DNA from: Natrinema salifodinae
GTDB lineage: Archaea; Halobacteriota; Halobacteria; Halobacteriales; Natrialbaceae
NCBI RefSeq assembly: GCF_900110455.1
Contig: NZ_FOIS01000005.1
Coordinates: 186,001 to 250,000 of the forward strand
DNA length: 64,000 nucleotides
Reading direction: 5' to 3'
The notes beneath the pieces are model-generated. The model saw nothing but the letters and a program-made list of their open reading frames with translations, made no database searches and was not told the origin of the DNA. Below are positions 45,740 through 54,096 of this stretch, piece after piece (position 1 is the stretch's first letter; every line of letters begins with the position of its first letter). A program made the translations under genes and the position numbers.

Positions 45740-45847
45740 GTGCCCGAATCCGGCAGGATCGGTCCGAACGCCAACGCTTTTGACGCGGTCCGTCCGGGTG
45801 TACGTATGCATCAACTCGGCAGTCGTTCGAGCGACGGGACCCCCCGC

Positions 45848-47227
45848 ATGAAGATCGGATACGTTGGAGGCGGGAGCCAGGGCTGGGCCCACACCCTCAT
45901 CAACGACCTCGCCCAGTGTGAGGACGTCGCCGGGACGGTGGCGCTGTACGACGTCGATTACGAGGCTGCGGCCGCAAACGCGAAATTGGGAAACCGGGTC
46001 GTCGATCGCGCGGACGCCGACGGCGACTGGACGTTCGAGGCGGTCCGCGAACTGGACGACGCGCTTTCGGACGCCGACTTCGTCGTCTGCTCGATCCAGG
46101 ATCCCCCGGAAGAGACCTTCGTCCACGACATCGACCTCCCGAAGCGGTACGGCATCCACCAGCCGGTCGCCGACACCGTCGGCCCGGGCGGCACGCTGCG
46201 CGCGATGCGGGCGATCCCCCAGTACCGCGAGATCGCGGCGACGGTCCGCGAGCGGTGTCCCGACGCGTGGGTGATCAACTACACGAACCCGATGACCGTC
46301 TGTACGCGGACCCTCTACGAGGAGTTCCCCGAGATCAAGGCGATCGGGCTCTGTCACGAGGTGTTCCAGCTTCAGGAGCTGTTCGCCGAAATCGCAGAGC
46401 GGCACCTCGAGGAGGCCGACGACGTCAATCGCGAGGAGATCCACGTGAATGTCAAGGGGATTAACCACTTCACCTGGATCGACGAAGCGCGCTGGCGCGG
46501 TCGCGACCTCTACCGGTTCCTCGACGACGAACTCGAGGCCCGGAAACCCCTGAACGACTTCGAACCGGGCGCGATGGCCGACGCGTCCTACTGGGTCACC
46601 AACTACCGCGTCGCGTTCGATCTCTACGACCGGTTCGGCGCGCTGCCCGCGGCCGGCGACCGCCACCTCGTCGAGTTCGTCCCGTGGTACCTCGACCTCG
46701 ACGACCCCGAGGAGCTCCACCGGTGGGGAATTCGGTTCACGCCGAGTTCGGCCAGGCGCCCCGACGAGGGTCCGAGTCAGACCGAGCGGTACCTCTCGGG
46801 GGAGGACGCCTTCGAACTCTCCGAGTCGGGCGAGGAACTCGTCGACATCGTGCGGGCGCTGCTGGGACTCGAACCCGTCGAGACGCACCTGAACTACCCC
46901 AACGAGGGACAGATGGCCGACCTCCCCGAAGGTGCCGTAGTCGAGACGAACGCGTTGCTCACCGGCGATGACGTCTCGCCGCTGACCGCCGGCTCGCTCC
47001 CGGACGAGGTCCGATCGATGGTGGAGACCCACGTGACGAACCAGAAGACGCTCGTCGAGGCCGGCTTCGACGGCGACCTCGACCGGGCGTTCCGGGCGTT
47101 CCTGAACGATCCGCTCGTGACGATCGATCGGGCGGCGGCTGCGGCCCTGTTCACCGACCTGGTCGAGCGCGAGCGCGAGTACCTCGGTGCGTGGAATCTC
47201 GAGAAATCGGAAGTGCTCTCGTCGTAA
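45848..47227 (+). CDS. GH4 alpha-galacturonidase
   Basis: A 459-residue NAD- and metal-dependent glycosidase. The N-terminus MKIGYVGGGSQGW is the GH4 Rossmann motif; NYTNPMTVCTR and GINHFTW are conserved; the metal-site motif is CHEV near residues 168-171. The CHEV variant is the published hallmark of GH4 alpha-galacturonidases, which release galacturonate from oligogalacturonides. No signal peptide, so cytoplasmic. An in-frame ATG at 45806, 28 bases after a TATA-like CTTTTG, could be the real start of a leaderless transcript and would add 14 residues. It lies between the PL2-like and GH28 genes. Confidence 0.88.
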   Translation: MKIGYVGGGSQGWAHTLINDLAQCEDVAGTVALYDVDYEAAAANAKLGNRVVDRADADGDWTFEAVRELDDALSDADFVVCSIQDPPEETFVHDIDLPKRYGIHQPVADTVGPGGTLRAMRAIPQYREIAATVRERCPDAWVINYTNPMTVCTRTLYEEFPEIKAIGLCHEVFQLQELFAEIAERHLEEADDVNREEIHVNVKGINHFTWIDEARWRGRDLYRFLDDELEARKPLNDFEPGAMADASYWVTNYRVAFDLYDRFGALPAAGDRHLVEFVPWYLDLDDPEELHRWGIRFTPSSARRPDEGPSQTERYLSGEDAFELSESGEELVDIVRALLGLEPVETHLNYPNEGQMADLPEGAVVETNALLTGDDVSPLTAGSLPDEVRSMVETHVTNQKTLVEAGFDGDLDRAFRAFLNDPLVTIDRAAAAALFTDLVEREREYLGAWNLEKSEVLSS

Positions 47228-47290
47228 ATCGTGAGCGAGAGTCGCGATCCGTCGCAGCCGACTCGGCGACGGGTCGCCGGCGACACAACG

Positions 47291-47297
47291 TTTATTT
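47291..47297 (+). promoter_or_regulatory. TATA-like promoter element of the GH28 gene
   Basis: TTTATTT lies 24-30 bases before the ATG at 47321 and supports that start over the upstream in-frame ATG at 47231. Confidence 0.55.
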
Positions 47298-47320
47298 CCG
47301 TACTCCGAAATATCCAGACG

Positions 47321-48877
47321 ATGGCAGTACCTGGCACGGACCGGTTCGACATCCGCGAGTACGGCGCAATCAGCGACTCCGAGGACCCCGACACCGACGC
47401 GATCCAGGCGGCACTCGACGAGTGCGCCGCGGCCGGCGGCACGGTGTACGTCCCCAACGGAACCTACGTGACCGCGCCGCTCCGGGTCGGCGACGACACG
47501 ACACTCCACTTGGACGCGGGCGCGACGCTCCGGTTCGTCGGCGACTACGACGCGTTCCCGACGGTCGAGAGCCGCTGGGAGGGCTGGGATCAGATCGGAT
47601 TTCACCCCTGCCTGCTCGTCGACGGAGTCGAGAACGTCTCGATCACCGGCCGCGGAACGATCGACGGCAACGGCGCGTACTGGTGGCAGTTCTACGACGC
47701 GCCCGAGTCGGACCTCCCCGACGGACTGCGGGAGCGCCTGGCGGAGTTCGAGGAGCGAAACGATAAACAAGACGACGTCAGCAGTTTCACCCACCGGCCG
47801 CCGCTGTTCCAGATTGCCGAGTCCGAGAACGTCAGCGTTTCGGGCGTGACCCTGCGGAACTCGCCGTTCTGGAACACGCACGTCGTCTACTCGGAGAACG
47901 TCACGCTCCACGACGTCAACGTCGAGAACCCGGCGGACGCGCCCAACGGCGACGGGATCGACATCGACTCCTCGCGGTACGTTCGGATCAGCGACACCTA
48001 CATCAACGCGGGCGACGACGCGATCTGCATCAAGTCCGGGAAGAACGCAGAGGGCCGCGAGGTCGGCGAACCCGCCTCGCAGATCACCGTCACCAACTGC
48101 ACGGTCGAGGCGGGCCACGGCGGCGTCGTCATCGGCAGCGAGATGTCCGGCGACGTCCGGGACGTGACGGTCACCAACTGCACGTTCACCGACACCGACC
48201 GCGGCGTCCGGATCAAGACCCAGCGCGACCGCGGCGGCGTCGTCGAGGACCTCCGGTTCGACAACATCGTCATGCGGCGGATCGCCTGCCCGTTCGTCAT
48301 CAACGGCTACTACTTCACCCCGCTGGACAGCGATCCCGAACCGGTCGACGAGGGGACGCCGATGGTCCGGAACGTCTCCTTCACGAACATCACCGCCCGC
48401 GAGGTCGAGACCGCCGGCTTCTTCGCCGGCCTCCCCGAGCGGTACTTCGAGGGGATCTCGTTTCGCGACGTACAGATCGACGCGACCAGGCCGCTCGACG
48501 CGACGGACCTCGATCCGGCAATGGCGTACGACTACGAACAGGGACACGGACTGTTCTGCAAGTCGATCGCCGACATCTCGTTTACCGACGTTCGGATCCG
48601 GACCCCGGAGAGCGACGGGCCGGCGATGCGGTTCGAAGAGACCGACGACGTGACGATCGACGGACTGCGGGTTCCGGACTCGCGGGCCGCGCCCGTCGTC
48701 TCGCTGACGGACGTCGGGACGACCCGCGTCCGCGGTTGTTCGCCGCAAGCGGAGGGGCCGTTCCTTCGCGCGAGCGGCGCGGATACGGACACGATCTCAC
48801 TCGCCGGTAACCACGGCTCGCTGGCCGAGGCCGTCGAGGTCGACGACGACAGCGAGGCGACGATCGAACGGTCCTGA
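47321..48877 (+). CDS. GH28 polygalacturonase-like glycosidase (no signal peptide)
   Basis: A 518-residue right-handed beta-helix glycosidase. All GH28 landmarks are present: NGDGIDIDSS near residue 209, GDDAICIKSG near 230, GHGGVVIGSEMSG near 265 and RIKT near 297; these carry the catalytic aspartates, the His and the substrate-binding Arg/Lys. It hydrolyses alpha-1,4-galacturonate links, and cytoplasmic homologues act as exo-enzymes on oligomers. The start at 47321 lies 24-30 bases after a TATA element; no signal peptide follows from any start. It is the third gene of the PL2-GH4-GH28 cluster and may have its own promoter. Confidence 0.92.
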   Translation: MAVPGTDRFDIREYGAISDSEDPDTDAIQAALDECAAAGGTVYVPNGTYVTAPLRVGDDTTLHLDAGATLRFVGDYDAFPTVESRWEGWDQIGFHPCLLVDGVENVSITGRGTIDGNGAYWWQFYDAPESDLPDGLRERLAEFEERNDKQDDVSSFTHRPPLFQIAESENVSVSGVTLRNSPFWNTHVVYSENVTLHDVNVENPADAPNGDGIDIDSSRYVRISDTYINAGDDAICIKSGKNAEGREVGEPASQITVTNCTVEAGHGGVVIGSEMSGDVRDVTVTNCTFTDTDRGVRIKTQRDRGGVVEDLRFDNIVMRRIACPFVINGYYFTPLDSDPEPVDEGTPMVRNVSFTNITAREVETAGFFAGLPERYFEGISFRDVQIDATRPLDATDLDPAMAYDYEQGHGLFCKSIADISFTDVRIRTPESDGPAMRFEETDDVTIDGLRVPDSRAAPVVSLTDVGTTRVRGCSPQAEGPFLRASGADTDTISLAGNHGSLAEAVEVDDDSEATIERS

Positions 48878-48970
48878 ACGGCGGTCCCGACGACGAGCCG
48901 GAACGGCGGTTCGACGCCGCTCCGGCAGCGATCTGGCGTCGTTCGCAGTCGCGAGATGATTGAACAAAAC

Positions 48971-48977
48971 AATTATA
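48971..48977 (+). promoter_or_regulatory. TATA-like promoter element of the Gfo gene at 49007
   Basis: AATTATA lies 30-36 bases before the chosen ATG, while the upstream ATG at 48992 would be only about 15 bases away. Confidence 0.45.
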
Positions 48978-49006
48978 GGGAGATTGCCTGTATGCGTGAC
49001 TACGAC

Positions 49007-50065
49007 ATGGTCGATTCATCCGAAGCCGATCTCCGCGTCGGACTCGTCGGGCTCGGGAGCCTCGGCGTCCGACTCGGACGACAGTTCGACGCCGTGCCGA
49101 ACGCCGAGCTGGTCGCGCTGGCCGACGTCAACGAGGCGAACCTGGCCGACGCGGGCCGCGAACTCGGGGTCGCGGCTGCGGGCCGGTACACCGACTACGA
49201 GACGATGCTCGACGAGGCCGCCCTCGATGCGGCGGCGATCGCCACGCCGAACGGCCTCCACTACGACCAGGCGGTCGCCGCCCTCGAGCGCGACCTCCAC
49301 GTCCTCTGCGAGAAGCCGCTCGCGACCTCCGTCGAGGACGCGCGCGATCTCTATCAGCGCGATCGGGCGACCGACCGGGTGATGATGCTCGGCTACCAGC
49401 GCCACCTGAACCCCGCGTTCGTCATGGCCCGTGAGCGATTGGCGGAAGGAGACAGCGACCCGACGTTCATCACCGGCGAGATCACCCACGACTGGCGCTC
49501 GTACTACGAGACCATGGACGACTGGCGGATGGACCCCGAACTGAGCGGCGGCGGCCACCTCCTGAACGTCGGCTCGCACGTCATCGACGCGATCCTCTGG
49601 GTGACCGGCCTCACTCCGACCAGCGTCGACGCGACCGTAGAGTTCCACGACGACGAACAGATATTCGACAAACAGTCGTCGATCACCATCGAGTTCGAGA
49701 ACGGCGCGGTCGCTAACGTCTCGGACACGGGGATCGTCGCGTGCACCCGCGAACACATCCACATCTGGGACGACGAGGGCGCCGTCTACCTCGAGGGCCG
49801 CGAGTGGGACGAGCGCACCGGCTACACGATCGACGCCGAGGGGACCGAACGCGACCCGTACCTCGACTATCAGGGCCGGCAGACCAAGGCCGAGGCGTTC
49901 GCCGAGGCGGTGCGCGAGGGAACCGAGCCCCCGATCACGGTCCGGGACGCGTTCCGAACGATCGTCGTCACGATGGCCGCCTACGAGTCCGGTCGCACCA
50001 ACGAGCGTATCGACCTCGCCGAGCGGTACGGGTTTACGGACGCGGACGGTAGCCTGATCGGCTGA
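49007..50065 (+). CDS. Gfo/Idh/MocA family oxidoreductase
   Basis: A 352-residue NAD(P)-dependent oxidoreductase. Rossmann motif VGLVGLGSLG near residues 11-20, LCEKPLATS near 98, and the GGGHLLNVGSHVIDA segment with the D/H-type catalytic region near 180-195. It belongs to a different subgroup from the proteins at 1458 and 4533. The start at 49007 suits the TATA spacing; ATGs at 48956 and 48992 are alternatives. It follows GH28 on the same strand. Unknown substrate; conversion of a galacturonate or unsaturated uronate derivative is possible. Confidence 0.9.
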   Translation: MVDSSEADLRVGLVGLGSLGVRLGRQFDAVPNAELVALADVNEANLADAGRELGVAAAGRYTDYETMLDEAALDAAAIATPNGLHYDQAVAALERDLHVLCEKPLATSVEDARDLYQRDRATDRVMMLGYQRHLNPAFVMARERLAEGDSDPTFITGEITHDWRSYYETMDDWRMDPELSGGGHLLNVGSHVIDAILWVTGLTPTSVDATVEFHDDEQIFDKQSSITIEFENGAVANVSDTGIVACTREHIHIWDDEGAVYLEGREWDERTGYTIDAEGTERDPYLDYQGRQTKAEAFAEAVREGTEPPITVRDAFRTIVVTMAAYESGRTNERIDLAERYGFTDADGSLIG

Positions 50066-50144
50066 TCGACTGATCGGCCGATCGGGAGATCGAGCACAGA
50101 CGGATTCCCGCACGAACGGAACCGGGAACTGCCGCGGCGTCAAG

Positions 50145-50151
50145 CTTTATT
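50145..50151 (+). promoter_or_regulatory. TATA-like promoter element of the PPC-domain gene
   Basis: CTTTATT lies 26-32 bases before the ATG at 50177, a leaderless-type spacing. Confidence 0.5.
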
Positions 50152-50176
50152 CCGCCGGCCGGTCCACGAGAGGACG

Positions 50177-50611
50177 ATGGAATCGTTCGAATCCGACGAC
50201 GGACACGTGATCGCCCGTCTCGATCGCGGCGACATGGCCCTCGAGTCGATCGAGCGGGCCTGCGAGACCCACGATATCGACACCGGCGCCGTCGTTACCG
50301 GCATCGGCACGTTCAGCAATCTGCACGTCCACTACGTCGATCGGACCGATCTCCCCGACGACCAGGCCGACCGAAACGTCGCCCTCGAACTGGAAGGGGC
50401 TTGGGAGGTCACCGACATCACCGGCGTCATCGCGGACGGCGAGCCGCACCTCCACGTGACCGCGTTCGACGGCGAACGTACGGTCGGCGGCCACCTCGAA
50501 GAAGGGTGCGAAGTCAACGTGCTGGGCGAGGTGACGATCAGAAAACTGTCGGGGCTCCCGCTGGAGCGGCGGCCAGGCGAGGGGAACGTGTCGCAACTCA
50601 CCCGGCGCTGA
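50177..50611 (+). CDS. PPC/DUF296 domain protein
   Basis: A 144-residue single-domain protein of the plants-and-prokaryotes-conserved (DUF296) family: VIARLDRGDMALESIERACETHDIDTGAVVTGIGTFSNLHVHYVD, then GVIADGEPHLHVTAFDGERTVGGHLEEGCEVN with conserved His residues. In plants the domain is linked to AT-hook DNA-binding proteins; in prokaryotes function is mostly unknown and a metal-binding or regulatory role has been suggested. It stands between the Gfo gene and the aldehyde dehydrogenase and may be part of the uronate pathway by context only. Confidence 0.85.
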   Translation: MESFESDDGHVIARLDRGDMALESIERACETHDIDTGAVVTGIGTFSNLHVHYVDRTDLPDDQADRNVALELEGAWEVTDITGVIADGEPHLHVTAFDGERTVGGHLEEGCEVNVLGEVTIRKLSGLPLERRPGEGNVSQLTRR

Positions 50612-50707
50612 GGAGAGACCGCATCGCGTCGACGGCGCCCGCCGTCTCCGAGGCTATCCGATCGAGTCGGTCCGCTCCAGTTCGACCGGTTCGAACCGGG
50701 TCCGCGG

Positions 50708-50944
50708 TCAATTCCGTCGCCACCAGATGAACCCGTAGAGGCCCAGGCCAACGAGCACCAGGCCGGCGCCCCAGACGGCGACGATCGCCGCCCAGATACC
50801 CTCGTTGATGATCGCACCGAGCGTGATCTGGAGCAGCCCGACTGCAGCGAGTTTCAATAAGACGGACTCGCGCAAGGCGGCGAACGGCGTTCCTCGAGTA
50901 CGAGACACGGTCTCCGGGTCGCTCGTGCGCTGCGTGGAATCCAT
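50708..50944 (-). CDS. small membrane protein
   Basis: A 78-residue protein with two predicted membrane helices, LLKLAAVGLLQITLGAII and WAAIVAVWGAGLVLVGLGLYGFI, ending in WWRRN. A TATA-like element (minus strand CTTTATA at 50969-50975) lies 25-31 bases before the ATG, supporting expression. No family recognised; similar two-helix proteins are common in haloarchaea. Confidence 0.65.
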   Translation of the reverse strand: MDSTQRTSDPETVSRTRGTPFAALRESVLLKLAAVGLLQITLGAIINEGIWAAIVAVWGAGLVLVGLGLYGFIWWRRN

Positions 50945-51082
50945 TGCCACGACAGTTTCCCACACATCTATAAAGTAATTCGGGTTACGAACGGACCGAT
51001 CGCCGTCGCTGTCGCCGGCGCCGCTGTTAATATTGCCGGAAGGCTGACATTCGTATAGGGGAGTGCGGAATCACTAGTTCGA

Positions 51083-52534
51083 ATGTCGACAGTACACCGT
51101 AACTACGTCGATGGAGAGTGGGTCGAATCGCGGTCCGGAGACACGTTCGAGGTGTTGAATCCCGCGAATACGGGCGACGTCGTCGGGGAGTTCCAGTCGT
51201 CGACGAGCGAGGATGCCGAAGCGGCGATCGATGCTGCGGTTGCGACGCAAGACGAGTGGGCGACGACGCCCGGGCCGGAGCGGGGAGCGATCCTCACCGA
51301 GACGGCGCAGTTGCTCGACGAACGGAAGGACGAACTGACAGAGACGCTCACCCGCGAGGAGGGGAAGACGCTCGATGAGGCCGGCGGCGAGGTCCAACGT
51401 GCGATCGATATCTTCCGCTACTACGGGGAGAAGGCCCGCGACCTCGGCGGCACCGTCAAGTCGCCCGGCGGGACGGACACGGAGCTGTACACCAAGCGCG
51501 AGCCGCTGGGAACCGTCTCGCTGATCACGCCGTGGAACTACCCGATCGCGATCCCGGCCTGGAAGCTCGCACCCGCGCTGGCGGCCGGCAACACGGCGGT
51601 GCTCAAACCCGCGTCCGCGGCGCCGACCGTCTCCTGGAAGCTGTTCGAGGCCCTCGACGAGGCGGGACTGCCCGACGGCGTCGCCAACTACGTCACCGGC
51701 TCCGGCAGCGAGGTCGGCCGGCCGCTCACCGATCACGAGGACGTCGACGCCGTCTCCTTTACCGGTAGCACGGCGGTCGGAACCGCCGTCGCGCAGGCCG
51801 CCGCCGACGACCTCAAACGCGTCCAGTGCGAGATGGGCGGCAAGAACCCGACGGTCGTCATGCCCAGCGCCGACGTCGACCAGGCGGTCGACATCGTCGG
51901 CGCCGGTGCGTTCGGCGTCACCGGCCAGGCGTGTACCGCCTGCTCCCGGGCGATCGTCCACGAGGACGTCTACGACGAGTTCGTCGCGGGGATCGCCGAC
52001 TACGCCGAGTCGATCGAGATCGGCCCCGGGCTGGAGAACCCAGACATGGGCCCCCACGTCACAAGTAGCGAACTCGAGTCGACGCTGGAGTACGTCGACG
52101 TCGCGGACGACGAGGGGGCGACCCTCGAGACCGGCGGGCAGCGGCTCACCGGCGACGAGTACGACGATGGCTACTACGTCGAGCCGGCCGTCTTCTCGGA
52201 CGTGACAGGCGACATGCGCATCGCCACGGAGGAGGTCTTCGGCCCCGTCCTAGCGGTGCTGAAAGTCGAGAGCTTCGAGGAGGCGGTCGCCGTCGCGAAC
52301 GACGTCGAGTACGGCCTCTCGGCGAGCATCGTCACGCAGGATCTCACCGAGGCCAACCGGTTCGCCGATCGCGTCGAGTCGGGCGTCGCGAAGGTCAACG
52401 AGAAGACGACCGGCCTCGAACTCCACGTTCCCTTCGGCGGCTACAAGCAGTCCTCGACGGACACCTACCGCGAACAGGGCGACGCCGGCCTCGACTTCTT
52501 CACGTCGACGAAGACGGTCTACATGAACTACTGA
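51083..52534 (+). CDS. aldehyde dehydrogenase, probable 2-oxoglutarate semialdehyde dehydrogenase
   Basis: A 483-residue NAD(P)-dependent aldehyde dehydrogenase. PWNYP near 150, VSFTGST near 230, the general-base Glu in CEMGGKNP near 248 and the catalytic Cys in GQACTACSR near 282 are intact, and EEVFGPVLAV is conserved. Length is typical. In haloarchaea a close type (XacF) oxidises 2-oxoglutarate semialdehyde in pentose breakdown; the same reaction finishes the oxidative uronate pathway whose other enzymes are nearby (52697, 54097, 56208). Substrate assignment is from context. Confidence 0.9.
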   Translation: MSTVHRNYVDGEWVESRSGDTFEVLNPANTGDVVGEFQSSTSEDAEAAIDAAVATQDEWATTPGPERGAILTETAQLLDERKDELTETLTREEGKTLDEAGGEVQRAIDIFRYYGEKARDLGGTVKSPGGTDTELYTKREPLGTVSLITPWNYPIAIPAWKLAPALAAGNTAVLKPASAAPTVSWKLFEALDEAGLPDGVANYVTGSGSEVGRPLTDHEDVDAVSFTGSTAVGTAVAQAAADDLKRVQCEMGGKNPTVVMPSADVDQAVDIVGAGAFGVTGQACTACSRAIVHEDVYDEFVAGIADYAESIEIGPGLENPDMGPHVTSSELESTLEYVDVADDEGATLETGGQRLTGDEYDDGYYVEPAVFSDVTGDMRIATEEVFGPVLAVLKVESFEEAVAVANDVEYGLSASIVTQDLTEANRFADRVESGVAKVNEKTTGLELHVPFGGYKQSSTDTYREQGDAGLDFFTSTKTVYMNY

Positions 52535-52696
52535 ACGCGAGCGAGCGCCGTCGAATCATCCCGACCTAGAGGACCGGACACCGGCAACACGCCGATCCGC
52601 GGTCGCTATCCGGTTCTGATTCTCGAGGAGGAACCGATCGATACCGCTCTCGTCTCGAATCGAAATCGTTCGAACGAAACCGTCACGGAACCGTCG

Positions 52697-53536
52697 TCAC
52701 TCCGGCGGCGCATCCCACTCCTCGCCGTCGTCCTGCGGATCGTAGCCGATCCGGGCTCGAGCGTGCTCCAGGTCGAACCAACGGCGTCGGTTGTCGCTCA
52801 CGCCGCTGAAGATATCGAACTCGACGCTGTCGTCCTGCAGACAGCAGTCGACCTGGTGAGCGAAATCCCGACGGGACTGCCAGGTCGCCTTCATCCGCGC
52901 GACCTCTTCCTCGTACTCGGGGCTGCCCCGTTCCCAGTCGCCCTCCGCGACGCCGATTTCGGCGTCGCCGTAGGGGTGGTCGTACTCCTCGCTGCGGACG
53001 CTGCAGATCCGGAGCGCGTAGAACCGCTTCGGATACTCACAGCCCTCGACGTAGTACCGCCCCAGGTCCTCGCCGAAACTCTTCGACGCGCCGTAGTAGG
53101 AGTCGGGGCGAACGGGATCGGCGTGGTCGATGACGAGGTCGTGGTCCCGCTCGTAGATCTCAGGCGCGTTCTCGAGTTCGTACATTCCCATCACGTGGTT
53201 GGTCGATCCGAAGAGTATCGACTCGACCTCCGCCTCGCGGGCGGCCTCCAAGACGTTGTACATGCCGAGGACGTTCGGCTCGAAGATATCGCCCCAGTCG
53301 CCGTCCGTGTACGGATACGCGGCGAGGTGGACGACGGCGTCTTTCCCCTCACAGGCCGCTCGGAGCGGTTCGTACTCCGCGATGTCGGCGACGACGGTCT
53401 CGTAGCCGCCGTAGGGATCGTCCTCGTCCCGGTCCGATCGATTGTAGTAGGTAAACTCGTACCGATCGTCGTCGTGCAAGTGATCGATGATCGCAGTCCC
53501 ACACCGGCCGTACGCACCGGTCACTAGTACCTCCAT
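52697..53536 (-). CDS. udh: uronate dehydrogenase (NAD-dependent)
   Basis: A 279-residue extended-SDR protein that would oxidise D-galacturonate (and glucuronate) to the aldarolactone. The nucleotide motif GAYGRCG is at residues 7-13. The catalytic triad is in FGSTNHVMG (Ser) and RPDSYYGASKSFGEDLGRYY (Tyr near 146 and Lys), and the uronate dehydrogenase-type C-terminus FSGVSDNRRRWFDLEHARARIGY is present. Compared with NAD epimerases it is short, as expected for Udh. A TATA element (minus, 53563-53569) gives a leaderless start. It is convergent with the aldehyde dehydrogenase. Confidence 0.87.
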   Translation of the reverse strand: MEVLVTGAYGRCGTAIIDHLHDDDRYEFTYYNRSDRDEDDPYGGYETVVADIAEYEPLRAACEGKDAVVHLAAYPYTDGDWGDIFEPNVLGMYNVLEAAREAEVESILFGSTNHVMGMYELENAPEIYERDHDLVIDHADPVRPDSYYGASKSFGEDLGRYYVEGCEYPKRFYALRICSVRSEEYDHPYGDAEIGVAEGDWERGSPEYEEEVARMKATWQSRRDFAHQVDCCLQDDSVEFDIFSGVSDNRRRWFDLEHARARIGYDPQDDGEEWDAPPE

Positions 53537-53562
53537 ACGCCTAGGCCTCGCGGAATTACCAT

Positions 53563-53569
53563 CAAAATA
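53563..53569 (-). promoter_or_regulatory. TATA-like promoter element of the uronate dehydrogenase gene
   Basis: On the minus strand TATTTTG lies 27-33 bases before the ATG at 53536. Confidence 0.5.
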
Positions 53570-53587
53570 CCGGTTACCGGTCCGGAC

Positions 53588-54052
53588 TCACTGCACGGTG
53601 ACCGTCACCGGCCCGTCGAAGTTCAGCAGGACGCGCTGGGCGACGTCGCCGAAGATCGCCTTGCCGGTCGGCGACCGCTTTCGCCCGACGAGGAACACGT
53701 GATCGCACGCCAGGCGATCCGCCGTCGAGAGGATCGCCTCGTCGAGGTCGCCGTCGTCGGTGATGACCGGTTCGACAGAGACGTCGACGTCTCCGTCTTC
53801 GAGCACGTCCGCGGCGAACTCCTCGGCGAACCGCCGCGTCACGGTCGTCGCGTCGGTTTCCTCGAACCTGGTCCCCTCCATCTCCTCGACCCACTGGATC
53901 GCGTCGTTACTCTCCTCGGCCGTCTCCGGGGTCGTCCAGGCCATGACGACGAGGTCGGCGTCGCCGTTTCGCGCGAATTCGCCGGCCTCGGCGAGGAGGT
54001 CTCTGTGCGTGTCGGTATCGTCGATGACGACGAGCGCCCGATCCATACCCAT
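53588..54052 (-). CDS. UspA family universal stress protein
   Basis: A 154-residue single-domain UspA protein: MDRALVVIDDTDTHRDLLAEAGEFARNGDADLVVMAW at the N-terminus and the ATP-binding-like VFLVGRKRSPTGKAIFGDVAQRVLLNFDGPVTVTV at the C-terminus (G-x2-G-x9-G-S/T type). Cytoplasmic; a general stress or nucleotide-sensing role is usual. It lies between uronate dehydrogenase and the enolase-superfamily gene on the same strand but has its own TATA-like TTTTATC about 25 bases upstream. Confidence 0.92.
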   Translation of the reverse strand: MGMDRALVVIDDTDTHRDLLAEAGEFARNGDADLVVMAWTTPETAEESNDAIQWVEEMEGTRFEETDATTVTRRFAEEFAADVLEDGDVDVSVEPVITDDGDLDEAILSTADRLACDHVFLVGRKRSPTGKAIFGDVAQRVLLNFDGPVTVTVQ

Positions 54053-54096
54053 CAGATCGACCGACAGTCGGATAAAACTACCTCCCGATCGGACGC

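Noticed and set aside
44048-48748. 1566-codon open frame on the minus strand opposite the PL2-GH4-GH28 cluster
   Set aside because: It is a shadow of three clear plus-strand genes, caused by high GC and few stop codons; its translation shows no domains.
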